Below, in pieces: positions 16,646 to 23,507 of a DNA stretch of 32,655 nt. How positions within the stretch are numbered: position 1 is the first letter of the stretch; each line of letters opens with the position of its first letter. A model generated the notes under the pieces. The model was not told the DNA's origin. It searched no databases and saw nothing but the letters and a program-made list of their open reading frames with translations. Location of the stretch: the NCBI RefSeq assembly GCF_001435375.1, contig NZ_AYYZ01000014.1, positions 1 through 32,655 of the forward strand, read 5' to 3'. The stretch is from Ligilactobacillus araffinosus DSM 20653. GTDB lineage: Bacteria; Bacillota; Bacilli; Lactobacillales; Lactobacillaceae. The position numbers were made by a program, and so were the translations under genes.

Positions 16646-16927
16646 ATGGAAACGATTTGGAACGAAAATGAACTGATCTACCAGGATAGCGATAAAATGA
16701 TCGCTAACCTTGGATTCCGTCACTTTTCACCTTCATCCCTCTATGTTATTGAACGGGTGTGGGTCAAAGATGACCAAAGTTTAAAAATTAAATTAATTCA
16801 GGACTTTATTCAGCGCTTCAAAGCCGCTGATCTTCAGATTATTCCGCTTTGGCCTGAAGCCCTTGAATTTTTTAATCATCATCCTGAATTTAATTCATAT
16901 TTAGCCAAGCCACTTCATAAAATTTAA
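16646..16927 (+). CDS. Small GNAT-like protein (COG2388-type), degenerate acetyl-CoA site
   Basis: The 93-residue protein resembles the short GCN5-related acetyltransferase-like family (about 90-100 residues, PF14542/COG2388). The resemblance covers an N-terminal beta meander ([21 protein letters not shown]), the IERVWVKDD strand, a helix ([33 protein letters not shown]) and the characteristic ending in which '[18 protein letters not shown]' replaces the family's 'xIPxCPYVxxFFxxHPEY'. The RGxGxG/A loop that binds acetyl-CoA is not present: after VWVKDD comes QSLKIKL. It may be an inactive homologue. It follows GTGGAGGTTAAATT and lies 14 bases before rpiA. The function is unknown and the family assignment is moderately sure. 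Confidence 0.7.
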   Translation: METIWNENELIYQDSDKMIANLGFRHFSPSSLYVIERVWVKDDQSLKIKLIQDFIQRFKAADLQIIPLWPEALEFFNHHPEFNSYLAKPLHKI

Positions 16928-16941
16928 AAGGAGGTCTACTT

Positions 16942-17631
16942 ATGAATCAAGATCAACTTAAAAAACTCGTTGGAGAAAAATCAGTCGAATTTGTAGAAGA
17001 CGGAATGGTTCTCGGACTTGGCACTGGTTCAACGTCTGAGTACATGATCGATGCTCTTGGCAAACGGATTCGCGAAGAAAAACTCAACATCATTGGAGTT
17101 ACAACTTCGAAAAGAACTGCGCGCCAAGCTCAAAGTCTTGGTATTCCTTTAAAATCAGTTGATGAAGTTGATCATATTGACTTAACGATTGATGGAGCAG
17201 ATGAAATCAGCTCTGACTTTCAAGGAATTAAGGGGGGCGGTGCATCGTTACTTTTTGAAAAGATTGTTGCCATTAATTCTGATAAAGTAATGTGGATCGT
17301 TGATGAAAGCAAGCTTTCACCTAAACTAGGATCATTTCCTCTTCCAATTGAAGTAATTCCGTATGGAAGTCAAAAAATATTTGACCGACTTGAAAAGAAA
17401 GGTCTTAATCCTAAATATATGATCGATCCTGAAACCAATGAACGGTTAAGAACTGATTCAAATAACTATATTATTAATCTTCATTTACATGAAATTGATC
17501 ATCCGCATACGCTTGCAAATTATCTTATTAATCAAGTTGGAGTTGTTGAACAAGGGTTATTCCTCGACATGGTTAATACTGTGATTGTAGGACGGCAAGA
17601 TGGTCCAGAAATAATTCAAGTTAAACGTTAA
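16942..17631 (+). CDS. rpiA: Ribose-5-phosphate isomerase A
   Basis: The 229-residue enzyme interconverts ribose 5-phosphate and ribulose 5-phosphate in the pentose phosphate and phosphoketolase pathways and supplies ribose for nucleotides. Visible motifs: [12 protein letters not shown] (residues 25-36, phosphate loop), TIDGADEIS (82-90) and [14 protein letters not shown] (97-110), whose glutamate at 106 matches the catalytic base of the family, followed by IVDESKL. The ATG follows AAAAGGAGGTCTACTT. It sits between the small GNAT-like gene and pepC in one transcript. Confidence 0.97.
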   Translation: MNQDQLKKLVGEKSVEFVEDGMVLGLGTGSTSEYMIDALGKRIREEKLNIIGVTTSKRTARQAQSLGIPLKSVDEVDHIDLTIDGADEISSDFQGIKGGGASLLFEKIVAINSDKVMWIVDESKLSPKLGSFPLPIEVIPYGSQKIFDRLEKKGLNPKYMIDPETNERLRTDSNNYIINLHLHEIDHPHTLANYLINQVGVVEQGLFLDMVNTVIVGRQDGPEIIQVKR

Positions 17632-17649
17632 TTTTGAGGTGAATAATTT

Positions 17650-18984
17650 ATGAGTAAAGCAATTAGTCAAGAACAACTACAAAATTTTCAAGCTGACCTT
17701 AACAAACGCGAAGATCACGAAGTCAATGAACGGGCCGTTACCAAAAACGGCATTTTAAGCGTCAGTGCTGACTATCGATCAGAAGTCGCCATGGATCAGG
17801 TCTTTTCAATCGATATTGACACCGGAAAAGTTGCTGATCAAAAACGTTCTGGTCGTTGTTGGATGTTTGCTGCCTTAAATACAATGCGGCACTCAATGCG
17901 TGAAAAGTTGCATATGAAAGACGACTTTGAACTTTCACAAAACTACACCTTCTTCTGGGATAAGCTTGAAAAATCAAATTATTTCCTTGAAAATGTGTTG
18001 CAAACTGCCGAACTGCCAACTTCTGATCGCAAAGTTGCATGGTTGATGCAAACTCCGCAACAAGATGGCGGCCAATGGGACATGTTAGTCGCATTGATTC
18101 AAAAATACGGGGTTGTTCCGCAAACTGTTATGCCAGAAACATTTAATTCATCAAACTCAACGGAAATCAATAAACAGCTCAACCTTAAGCTTCGCAAAGA
18201 CGCCGTTGAATTACGCGAATTGGTTGCCGCTAACAAGAGCGATGCTGATATTCAAAAAGCAAAGGAAAAAATGCTGAATGAAATTTACCGGATGTTAGCT
18301 TACACATTTGGTGAACCACCGGCAAGTTTTGATTTTGAATATCGTGATACTGATAACAAATACCACCGAATCGAAGATATTACGCCGCAAGAATTCTTCA
18401 AGAAGTATGTTGACTGGAATTTAGACGATTACGTTTCAATTATCAATGCTCCAACCGCTGACAAACCATTCAACCACATGTACACGGTTGAAATGCTTGG
18501 AAATGTCTTAGGCGGCCGGCAAGTTCGCCACTTGAACCTCGATATGCAAACCTTCCGCAAAGTTGCCATTGAACAACTTAAACATGGTGAAAGTGTTTGG
18601 TTTGGTTCAGATGTTGGTCAAGAATCAGACCGGAAAAAAGGTATCATGGACACGAACCTTTACCATCAAGACGAACTTTTCGATGTTGATTTTTCAATGT
18701 CAAAGGCTGAACGGCTTGACTACGGCGAAAGCATGATGACCCACGCCATGGTATTGACCGGTGTTGATTTGGTTGACGGTCAGCCAACGAAATGGAAAGT
18801 TGAAAATTCATGGGGCGATAAGGTCGGTGAAAAAGGATTCTTTGTAATGAGCAATGACTGGATGGAAGAATTCTGCTACCAAATCGTTGTTAATAAGAAA
18901 TACTTGCCAAAAGATCTTCAAGAAATCTTGAAGGAAGAACCAACTGTTCTTGCTCCGTGGGATCCAATGGGAGCATTAGCTTAA
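17650..18984 (+). CDS. pepC: Aminopeptidase C (bleomycin-hydrolase family)
   Basis: The 444-residue cytoplasmic cysteine peptidase (family C1B) forms hexamers and removes N-terminal residues from peptides taken up from protein-rich media. The papain-type triad is intact: Cys70 in RSGRCWMFAAL, His365 in MMTHAMVL and Asn386 in KVENSWGD. The C-terminus ends in PMGALA, matching the family's C-terminal arm that enters the active site and limits the enzyme to aminopeptidase action. The ATG follows TGAGGTGAATAATTT, 18 bases after rpiA. It ends in a terminator shared with the convergent mutase gene. Confidence 0.97.
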   Translation: MSKAISQEQLQNFQADLNKREDHEVNERAVTKNGILSVSADYRSEVAMDQVFSIDIDTGKVADQKRSGRCWMFAALNTMRHSMREKLHMKDDFELSQNYTFFWDKLEKSNYFLENVLQTAELPTSDRKVAWLMQTPQQDGGQWDMLVALIQKYGVVPQTVMPETFNSSNSTEINKQLNLKLRKDAVELRELVAANKSDADIQKAKEKMLNEIYRMLAYTFGEPPASFDFEYRDTDNKYHRIEDITPQEFFKKYVDWNLDDYVSIINAPTADKPFNHMYTVEMLGNVLGGRQVRHLNLDMQTFRKVAIEQLKHGESVWFGSDVGQESDRKKGIMDTNLYHQDELFDVDFSMSKAERLDYGESMMTHAMVLTGVDLVDGQPTKWKVENSWGDKVGEKGFFVMSNDWMEEFCYQIVVNKKYLPKDLQEILKEEPTVLAPWDPMGALA

Positions 18985-19010
18985 TTCATTAATAAAGTTC
19001 AATCTAAAAC

Positions 19011-19042
19011 AAAAAAATCTGCTTAATCAGCAGATTTTTTTT
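19011..19042. terminator. Bidirectional terminator between pepC and the mutase gene
   Basis: Stem AATCTGCT/AGCAGATT (19016-19023 with 19029-19036), 5-nt loop, flanked by seven A on one side and eight T on the other. It works in both directions. The stop codon of the minus-strand mutase lies in the loop. Confidence 0.92.
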
Positions 19043-19721
19043 CATATGATAAAACTTTCTTATTCCGAACTTCAAGCGTTTGGTTATCTAACGTATAAAC
19101 AATTGGTTCACCATTATAAACCTCAACCCCATCAATGCCTTCATCGCTAATTCGTTCAAGGTATTTCAACAATGCCCGTAAAGAACTACCGTGAGCCACA
19201 ACCAGCTGATTCTTTCCAGCTTTTAGTCGCGGCGCAATTTCATCGATCCAGTATGGGATAATGCGGGCGGAAGCCATTTCTAAACTTTCAGATAATGGTA
19301 ATAAATCATGCGGAACATTTGCATATCGCCGATCATCATCAAATTTATCCAATTCTGGCGGAATTGAATAATATGACCGTCGCCAAAGCGCAACCTGTTT
19401 CTTTCCATAAATTTGACGGGTATAGTCCTTATTTAATCCTCGTAACGCTCCATAATGGCGTTCGTTTAATCGCCAAGTCTTATGTTCCGGAATCCATAAC
19501 TGATTAATCTCATCTAAAACAATATTCGCCGTTTTAATTACCCGAACTAAAACTGATGTATGAACATCACCAAATTGAATTCCTTCTTCACGCAAAAGCC
19601 GGCCAGCTGAATGCGCTTGCGACTCGCCTAACGCTGTTAGCGGGACATCTGACCATCCTGTATATTCATTTTTTTGATTTGCAATACTCTGTCCGTGGCG
19701 GAGTAAAACTAATTTAACCAT
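19023..19721 (-). CDS. gpmA: 2,3-bisphosphoglycerate-dependent phosphoglycerate mutase family protein
   Basis: The 232-residue protein has the histidine phosphatase fold: [24 protein letters not shown] with the phospho-accepting His9, [14 protein letters not shown] with Glu88, and [16 protein letters not shown] with His177. These are the signatures of dPGM, which interconverts 3- and 2-phosphoglycerate in glycolysis. Compared with the housekeeping enzyme, several segments diverge (SIANQ in place of SEWN). It may therefore be a second paralogue, as is common in lactobacilli, rather than the main glycolytic copy. The ATG follows AAGGTGAACTA. It is monocistronic. Confidence 0.85.
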   Translation of the reverse strand: MVKLVLLRHGQSIANQKNEYTGWSDVPLTALGESQAHSAGRLLREEGIQFGDVHTSVLVRVIKTANIVLDEINQLWIPEHKTWRLNERHYGALRGLNKDYTRQIYGKKQVALWRRSYYSIPPELDKFDDDRRYANVPHDLLPLSESLEMASARIIPYWIDEIAPRLKAGKNQLVVAHGSSLRALLKYLERISDEGIDGVEVYNGEPIVYTLDNQTLEVRNKKVLSYEKKSAD

Positions 19722-19755
19722 TAGTTCACCTTCTTACGCTTTTTAACCAGTTTTT

Positions 19756-19783
19756 ATCATATCAAAATCCCCCCGGACGATAA
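19756..19783 (-). promoter_or_regulatory. Promoter of the phosphoglycerate mutase gene
   Basis: Minus strand extended -10 TGATATGAT (19756-19764, hexamer TATGAT) with a -35-like TTATCG (19778-19783), 16-nt spacer. Confidence 0.5.
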
Positions 19784-19796
19784 AGCAGAAAGAACT

Positions 19797-20354
19797 TTAA
19801 TCAAGTCGAATTGCGAAATCTGGTCGAAAAAAATGAACATCCGAAACCATTACGGATTGCCCTGGCGCAGGTGCCTGAATAAACTTTCCGTTTCCGCATG
19901 CTAAAGCAACATGGTAAGTCTGTCCTGAAATTCCCCAAAAATACAAATCGCCCGGTTGTGCTTGATTAAGCGGAATTTTTCTTCCGCAGCGTTCCTGCTG
20001 AGTCGTAACTCGTGGTAACTTTTTCCCGCATTGCGCATATACATATTGAACAAGGCCTGAGCAATCAAAACCATGCGGCGTGGTTCCACCCCAAACATAT
20101 GGCACCCCAAGATATTTTCGGGCTTCACGAATGATTGGATTGCCGTTTTGTTCGTCTTCTAAATTATTTCCGTCCTTTTCAAAATCGTGATTCATTTCAG
20201 TTGGCAATTCAAGTTCCGTACCAGCCGAAACCGTTACTTCAACATTACTAATTTTCGTTTTTGGCGCCCAATAATAACTTGATGCATGAACTTTTTCTGT
20301 TCCGCATATTAATAATAATGCAGCAGTACCAATAATTATTAACTTTTGAATCAT
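19797..20354 (-). CDS. Secreted NlpC/P60 peptidoglycan peptidase
   Basis: The protein has a signal peptide (hydrophobic residues 5-18, likely cleavage after VHA at 24), a short acidic linker (about 45-70) and one NlpC/P60 domain (about 72-185). The catalytic Cys98 lies in HGFDCSGLVQYVY and the catalytic His in TYHVALACGNGKF. The third position is Gln in KFIQAPAPG rather than the more frequent His, which this family tolerates. Such enzymes cut D-Glu-diaminoacid bonds in wall peptides. No LysM, SH3 or choline-binding repeats are present, so cell-wall attachment is unclear. Cys17 does not fit a lipobox. An ATG six bases upstream is too close to the GGAGGG site, so I use 20352-20354 (185 residues). 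Confidence 0.92.
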   Translation of the reverse strand: MIQKLIIIGTAALLLICGTEKVHASSYYWAPKTKISNVEVTVSAGTELELPTEMNHDFEKDGNNLEDEQNGNPIIREARKYLGVPYVWGGTTPHGFDCSGLVQYVYAQCGKKLPRVTTQQERCGRKIPLNQAQPGDLYFWGISGQTYHVALACGNGKFIQAPAPGQSVMVSDVHFFRPDFAIRLD

Positions 20355-20411
20355 TATCATCCCTCCATTTATTAAATTCGCAATTTATTCAACTTTTCAA
20401 TTATTTTTTTT

Positions 20412-20419
20412 GGTATAAT
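20412..20419 (+). promoter_or_regulatory. Extended -10 promoter of the LCP gene
   Basis: Plus strand TGGTATAAT (TGn plus consensus TATAAT at 20414-20419), about 62 bases before the start codon. The -35 region (near 20391-20396) is poor, typical of extended -10 promoters. The leader is AT-rich. Confidence 0.65.
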
Positions 20420-20481
20420 TCAGTAGATAAGCAAAATTAAAATCAAAGATAACGTTTTTAATACAAAATTAAGGAGTTATT

Positions 20482-21750
20482 ATGGATAATAATAAACGCG
20501 AAGATACATCATTATATGATGAAATTCCTTCACGAACTGAAGAATATCATAAACGAAACCGGGCAAAACAAAATCTCCGTAAAAAGATTTGTGCGATTTG
20601 TTTAGTTGTATTATTGATTGGATTTTACGGCATCGGCGCATTTGCACTAAACATTTTAAATCACACACGAACAGCAATGTCAAAGGCCTACGCACCAACA
20701 TCTAAAGATCAAACGGTTTCTAAGGTTTTAAAAGATAAAAAACCATTTTCGGTCCTACTGATGGGAACCGATACCGGAGACCTTGGACGAACTTATAAGG
20801 GCCGAACAGATACGATGATCATAATGACTGTTAATCCCCAAACCCAAAAGATTACAATGACCAGTATTCCGCGAGATACAGCCGTTCATATTTCAGGTTC
20901 AGATAATGCATACGACAAAATTAATTCAGCTTACACGTACGGCGGAACAAATCTTGCCGTTAAGACCGTTGAAAAAACACTTGATATTCCAATCAACTTT
21001 TACATGCTAATTAATATGGGAGGGTTAGTAAAAGTTATTGATGATCTTGGAGGAGTAACCGTCACTCCCCCATTAACGTTCTCATATCAAAATGTATCGG
21101 TCACAAAGGGCAAAAAAATCAAACTTGATGGAAAGCAAGCCCTATCATATTCAAGAATGCGTGATGATGATCCGCAGGGAGATTATGGTCGACAAAAGCG
21201 GCAAAAACAAATTTTAACAGCAATCATCAAAAAAGCAATGTCAGCTTCATCATTAACAAAATACAATAAAACAATTAATGCAATCCAAGGAAGTCTAAAG
21301 ACTGATCTTTCGTATGATGATTTAATGATGATTGAATCTTATTATAAAAATTCTGGAAAGCATGTTTCATCTCAAGTCCTCCAAGGAAATAGCGAAACAT
21401 TAAGCGGTTTATCATATCAAGTTGCAACTGCTGCTGAAAAGCGCAAAATTTCAAATGCAATTCGGCATCAACTTGGATTAAAGGATTCGGATTACGACTT
21501 TGAAAAAGATTCACTCAGTCAACTTGAAGGTGATGGTAGCAGTGATGATGATGCAACCACAGATACCACCTCACCCGGTGATGGATACGGCTCAGCAACT
21601 GGAAATACTGGGGATTACGGAACCGGAACGGGTTATGGAAACCAAACAACAACTTCTCCTCAAACCCCAACTCAAGGATACGGAACGAGTACAGAAGCCG
21701 GCAACACTAACCAAACACCAGGAAATGGAACTGGAAATTATGGATACTAA
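20482..21750 (+). CDS. LytR-CpsA-Psr (LCP) family wall-polymer ligase
   Basis: The 422-residue protein has a basic cytoplasmic N-terminus, one membrane anchor (about residues 36-58) and an extracellular LCP domain (about 90-245). The domain carries LLMGTDTGD, RTDTMIIMTVNP, SIPRDT, the KINSAYTYGG segment and the arginine-rich SYSRMRDDDPQGDYGRQKRQKQIL. LCP enzymes transfer teichoic acids or other undecaprenyl-linked polymers to peptidoglycan. The last 70 or so residues (about 350-422) are a disordered tail rich in Gly, Thr, Tyr, Asn and Ser with repeated YG-type units; a similar tail is found on many lactobacillar LCP proteins. The ATG follows AAGGAGTTATT. It ends in a terminator shared with convergent fabH. 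Confidence 0.95.
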   Translation: MDNNKREDTSLYDEIPSRTEEYHKRNRAKQNLRKKICAICLVVLLIGFYGIGAFALNILNHTRTAMSKAYAPTSKDQTVSKVLKDKKPFSVLLMGTDTGDLGRTYKGRTDTMIIMTVNPQTQKITMTSIPRDTAVHISGSDNAYDKINSAYTYGGTNLAVKTVEKTLDIPINFYMLINMGGLVKVIDDLGGVTVTPPLTFSYQNVSVTKGKKIKLDGKQALSYSRMRDDDPQGDYGRQKRQKQILTAIIKKAMSASSLTKYNKTINAIQGSLKTDLSYDDLMMIESYYKNSGKHVSSQVLQGNSETLSGLSYQVATAAEKRKISNAIRHQLGLKDSDYDFEKDSLSQLEGDGSSDDDATTDTTSPGDGYGSATGNTGDYGTGTGYGNQTTTSPQTPTQGYGTSTEAGNTNQTPGNGTGNYGY

Positions 21751-21785
21751 AAAAGATTGTGCGAAAAATCGCACAATCTTTTTTA
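21751..21785. terminator. Bidirectional terminator between the LCP gene and fabH
   Basis: Perfect 11-bp stem AAGATTGTGCG (21753-21763) / CGCACAATCTT (21770-21780), 6-nt loop, A run before and T run after. It serves both convergent genes; the fabH stop codon overlaps the T run. Confidence 0.93.
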
Positions 21786-22763
21786 ATAATCACTTAAGTC
21801 TAACAGCAGACTCCCGTAAACTAACCCCGCACCAAAGCCTGTTAATAACGCTTTCTTTGGTCGTTTTCCGTTTGCTAGCTGTTCGCTTAATGCCAACGGA
21901 ATTCCCACTGAAGAAGTATTGCCAGCGTAGTCAACATTAACAGCAAACTTTTCAAATGGAATATTCAACCCTTCAGAAATTTTTTCAAGCAACCGTAAAT
22001 TTGCTTGGTGAGGAATTACCAAATCAATTTCTTGCGGATCAATTTGATTTTCATTTAAGAAATCTTTCATGTGATCGATGACCGTTGTTGTTACAAAATT
22101 AAACACGGCCGGACCATCTTGATAAAAGGCCTTTGCTTGCGGATAATTTTCAGCCTTAACAGCTGAAATCGGTTTGATTCGGCCACTATTAACGGCTTCC
22201 ATGTTGCCATCGGCTCGCATTTTTTCAGCAAGTAATGAATCCGTTGCGCCTTCCTTCTTTTCTAACAATGCACCGGCAGCACCGTCACCGAAGAAAACAG
22301 TCGATGTCCGGTCCGTAAAGTCCATCATCTTTGAGTTATTTTCAACACTAATCACAATTGCCTTATTGTACTGCGGACTGTGAAGAAACTTATCTGCCGT
22401 GCTGTAACCAAAAATAAACCCGGCACAGGCAGCTGACAAGTCATAGGCAAAGGCATTTTTCGCTCCAATATTCTTTTGAACAAGGGCAGCGGTTGACGGC
22501 GTCAGTGCATCCGGTGAAATTGTTGAAACGATGATCAAATCAATTTCTTCAGGGGCAACATGTGCCTGTTGCAAAAGGTTTTCCGCAACCTTAGTTGCCA
22601 TTTCAGATGAATCTTCATTAATCGCATAGTGACGAGTTTTAATTCCTGTATGAGCTTGAATCCATTCATCAGAAGTATCCATAATTTTACTTAATTCATC
22701 ATTTGTAACGACCCGTTCAGGTAAATACCCTGCACTGGCTGTTAATTTAACACTAACTGACAT
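21783..22763 (-). CDS. fabH: 3-oxoacyl-ACP synthase III (FabH)
   Basis: This ketoacyl synthase condenses acetyl-CoA (or branched acyl-CoA) with malonyl-ACP to start type II fatty acid synthesis. The triad is intact: Cys113 in SAACAGF, His252 in IPHQAN and Asn282 in GNTSS. TGIKTRH and the FGDGAAGALL segment are also typical. The frame is open ten codons upstream, but the ATG at 22761-22763 follows GAGGTGAATATA and gives the usual 326 residues. It stands alone, not in a fab cluster, so it is either a second FabH paralogue or the only copy away from the cluster. A 15-bp palindrome lies on its promoter. Confidence 0.92.
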   Translation of the reverse strand: MSVSVKLTASAGYLPERVVTNDELSKIMDTSDEWIQAHTGIKTRHYAINEDSSEMATKVAENLLQQAHVAPEEIDLIIVSTISPDALTPSTAALVQKNIGAKNAFAYDLSAACAGFIFGYSTADKFLHSPQYNKAIVISVENNSKMMDFTDRTSTVFFGDGAAGALLEKKEGATDSLLAEKMRADGNMEAVNSGRIKPISAVKAENYPQAKAFYQDGPAVFNFVTTTVIDHMKDFLNENQIDPQEIDLVIPHQANLRLLEKISEGLNIPFEKFAVNVDYAGNTSSVGIPLALSEQLANGKRPKKALLTGFGAGLVYGSLLLDLSDY

Positions 22764-22826
22764 TATATTCACCTCAAAATTCTTTTTTCTCATTACCCTT
22801 TAAGCAGATATACACCCTAATTTAAA

Positions 22827-22841
22827 ATCTTAGTCTAAGAT
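22827..22841. promoter_or_regulatory. Palindromic operator candidate upstream of fabH
   Basis: ATCTTAGTCTAAGAT is a perfect 7+1+7 palindrome, 64 bases before the fabH start. It overlaps the -10 of the candidate promoter in the next entry. The position suggests a repressor site. It does not clearly match the FapR (TTAGTACC...) or FabT consensus as I know them, so the regulator is unknown. Confidence 0.6.
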
Positions 22842-22865
22842 ACTCCTGAAAGGGAATGAATGCAA
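22837..22865 (-). promoter_or_regulatory. Candidate promoter of fabH
   Basis: Minus strand -35 TTGCAT (22860-22865), 17-nt spacer, -10 TATCTT (22837-22842). The -10 lies within the palindrome at 22827-22841. Confidence 0.5.
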
Positions 22866-22884
22866 AATATTTGTGCTTTTAGGT

Positions 22885-22915
22885 AAAAAAAAGCTGAGGT
22901 ACAATCACCTCAGCT
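22885..22915 (-). terminator. Terminator of tRNA-Leu
   Basis: Perfect 9-bp stem AGCTGAGGT (22892-22900) / ACCTCAGCT (22907-22915), 6-nt loop, followed on the minus strand by eight T, ten bases after the tRNA. Confidence 0.92.
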
Positions 22916-22924
22916 CACTTTCAA

Positions 22925-23009
22925 TGCGGGTAAATGGATTCGAACCATCACGAGCGCAATGCTCACCAGATCCTTAGTCTGACGCGTCTGCCAATTCCGC
23001 CATACCCGC
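22925..23009 (-). tRNA. tRNA-Leu(AAG)
   Basis: An 85-nt type II tRNA on the minus strand with acceptor stem GCGGGTA/TACCCGC, anticodon loop CTAAGGA (anticodon AAG), a long variable arm (GAGCATTGCGCTC) and T loop GGTTCGAATCC. CCA is not encoded. It has its own promoter and terminator, so it is a single-gene transcript. Confidence 0.95.
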
Positions 23010-23022
23010 GACAACAGAAATA

Positions 23023-23051
23023 ATTATAACAGACAAAATTATCAGACGCAA
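23023..23051 (-). promoter_or_regulatory. Promoter of tRNA-Leu
   Basis: Minus strand -35 TTGCGT (23046-23051), 17-nt spacer, consensus -10 TATAAT (23023-23028), ending 14 bases before the mature tRNA. Confidence 0.8.
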
Positions 23052-23063
23052 TATCTTTTTTAA

Positions 23064-23507
23064 TTATTTTGAAATTAATTTCAAATGACCGCCACATCGC
23101 GAACAACAGTACTTCTGGATATTAAAATGACGCTGGCGGTAATACCGTTTATGGCATTGCCGGCACTCATACACAATTTGCGGATCTGGACGCAAACTTG
23201 ACGGTGAATATCGGCTTCCGCCAACTTTTTGCAGTAAAACTTTAAAATCACGATTCCGGTGTTGATAACCGCAATGATTTAAATGTAAGTGATAATGACA
23301 CAGTTCATGTTTAATTACCCCTACCAAAATTTCAGGCGGGTAATCGGTTGCGATGTGCGGATTGATTTCAATATTATGAGTTTCCAACATATACCGTCCA
23401 CCAGTTGACCGCAACCGGGAATTAAAGCTTGCAGTATGGCGAAACCGAACTTGAAATGATTCAATTGAAATCCGCTCAATTAACCGTTGCAATTCTTGAT
23501 TGGTCAT
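23064..23507 (-). CDS. SprT-like zinc protein (YdcK/SprT family)
   Basis: The 147-residue protein belongs to the SprT-like family, putative zinc metallopeptidases. The HELCH motif (His67, Glu68, His71) is in VIKHELCHYHLHL, and a C-terminal zinc ribbon has Cys115/Cys118 and Cys134 or Cys135/Cys138. The function in Firmicutes is unknown; the name comes from E. coli SprT, and the eukaryotic relative SPRTN repairs DNA-protein crosslinks. The start ATG overlaps the tex stop as ATGA, so it is translationally coupled to tex. The same pairing (tex-sprT) is common in Firmicutes. Confidence 0.93.
   Translation of the reverse strand: MTNQELQRLIERISIESFQVRFRHTASFNSRLRSTGGRYMLETHNIEINPHIATDYPPEILVGVIKHELCHYHLHLNHCGYQHRNRDFKVLLQKVGGSRYSPSSLRPDPQIVYECRQCHKRYYRQRHFNIQKYCCSRCGGHLKLISK

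Noticed and set aside
20354-20360. Upstream ATG as the start of the NlpC/P60 gene
   Set aside because: It leaves no space after the GGAGGG ribosome binding site; the next ATG has a 7-base spacing.
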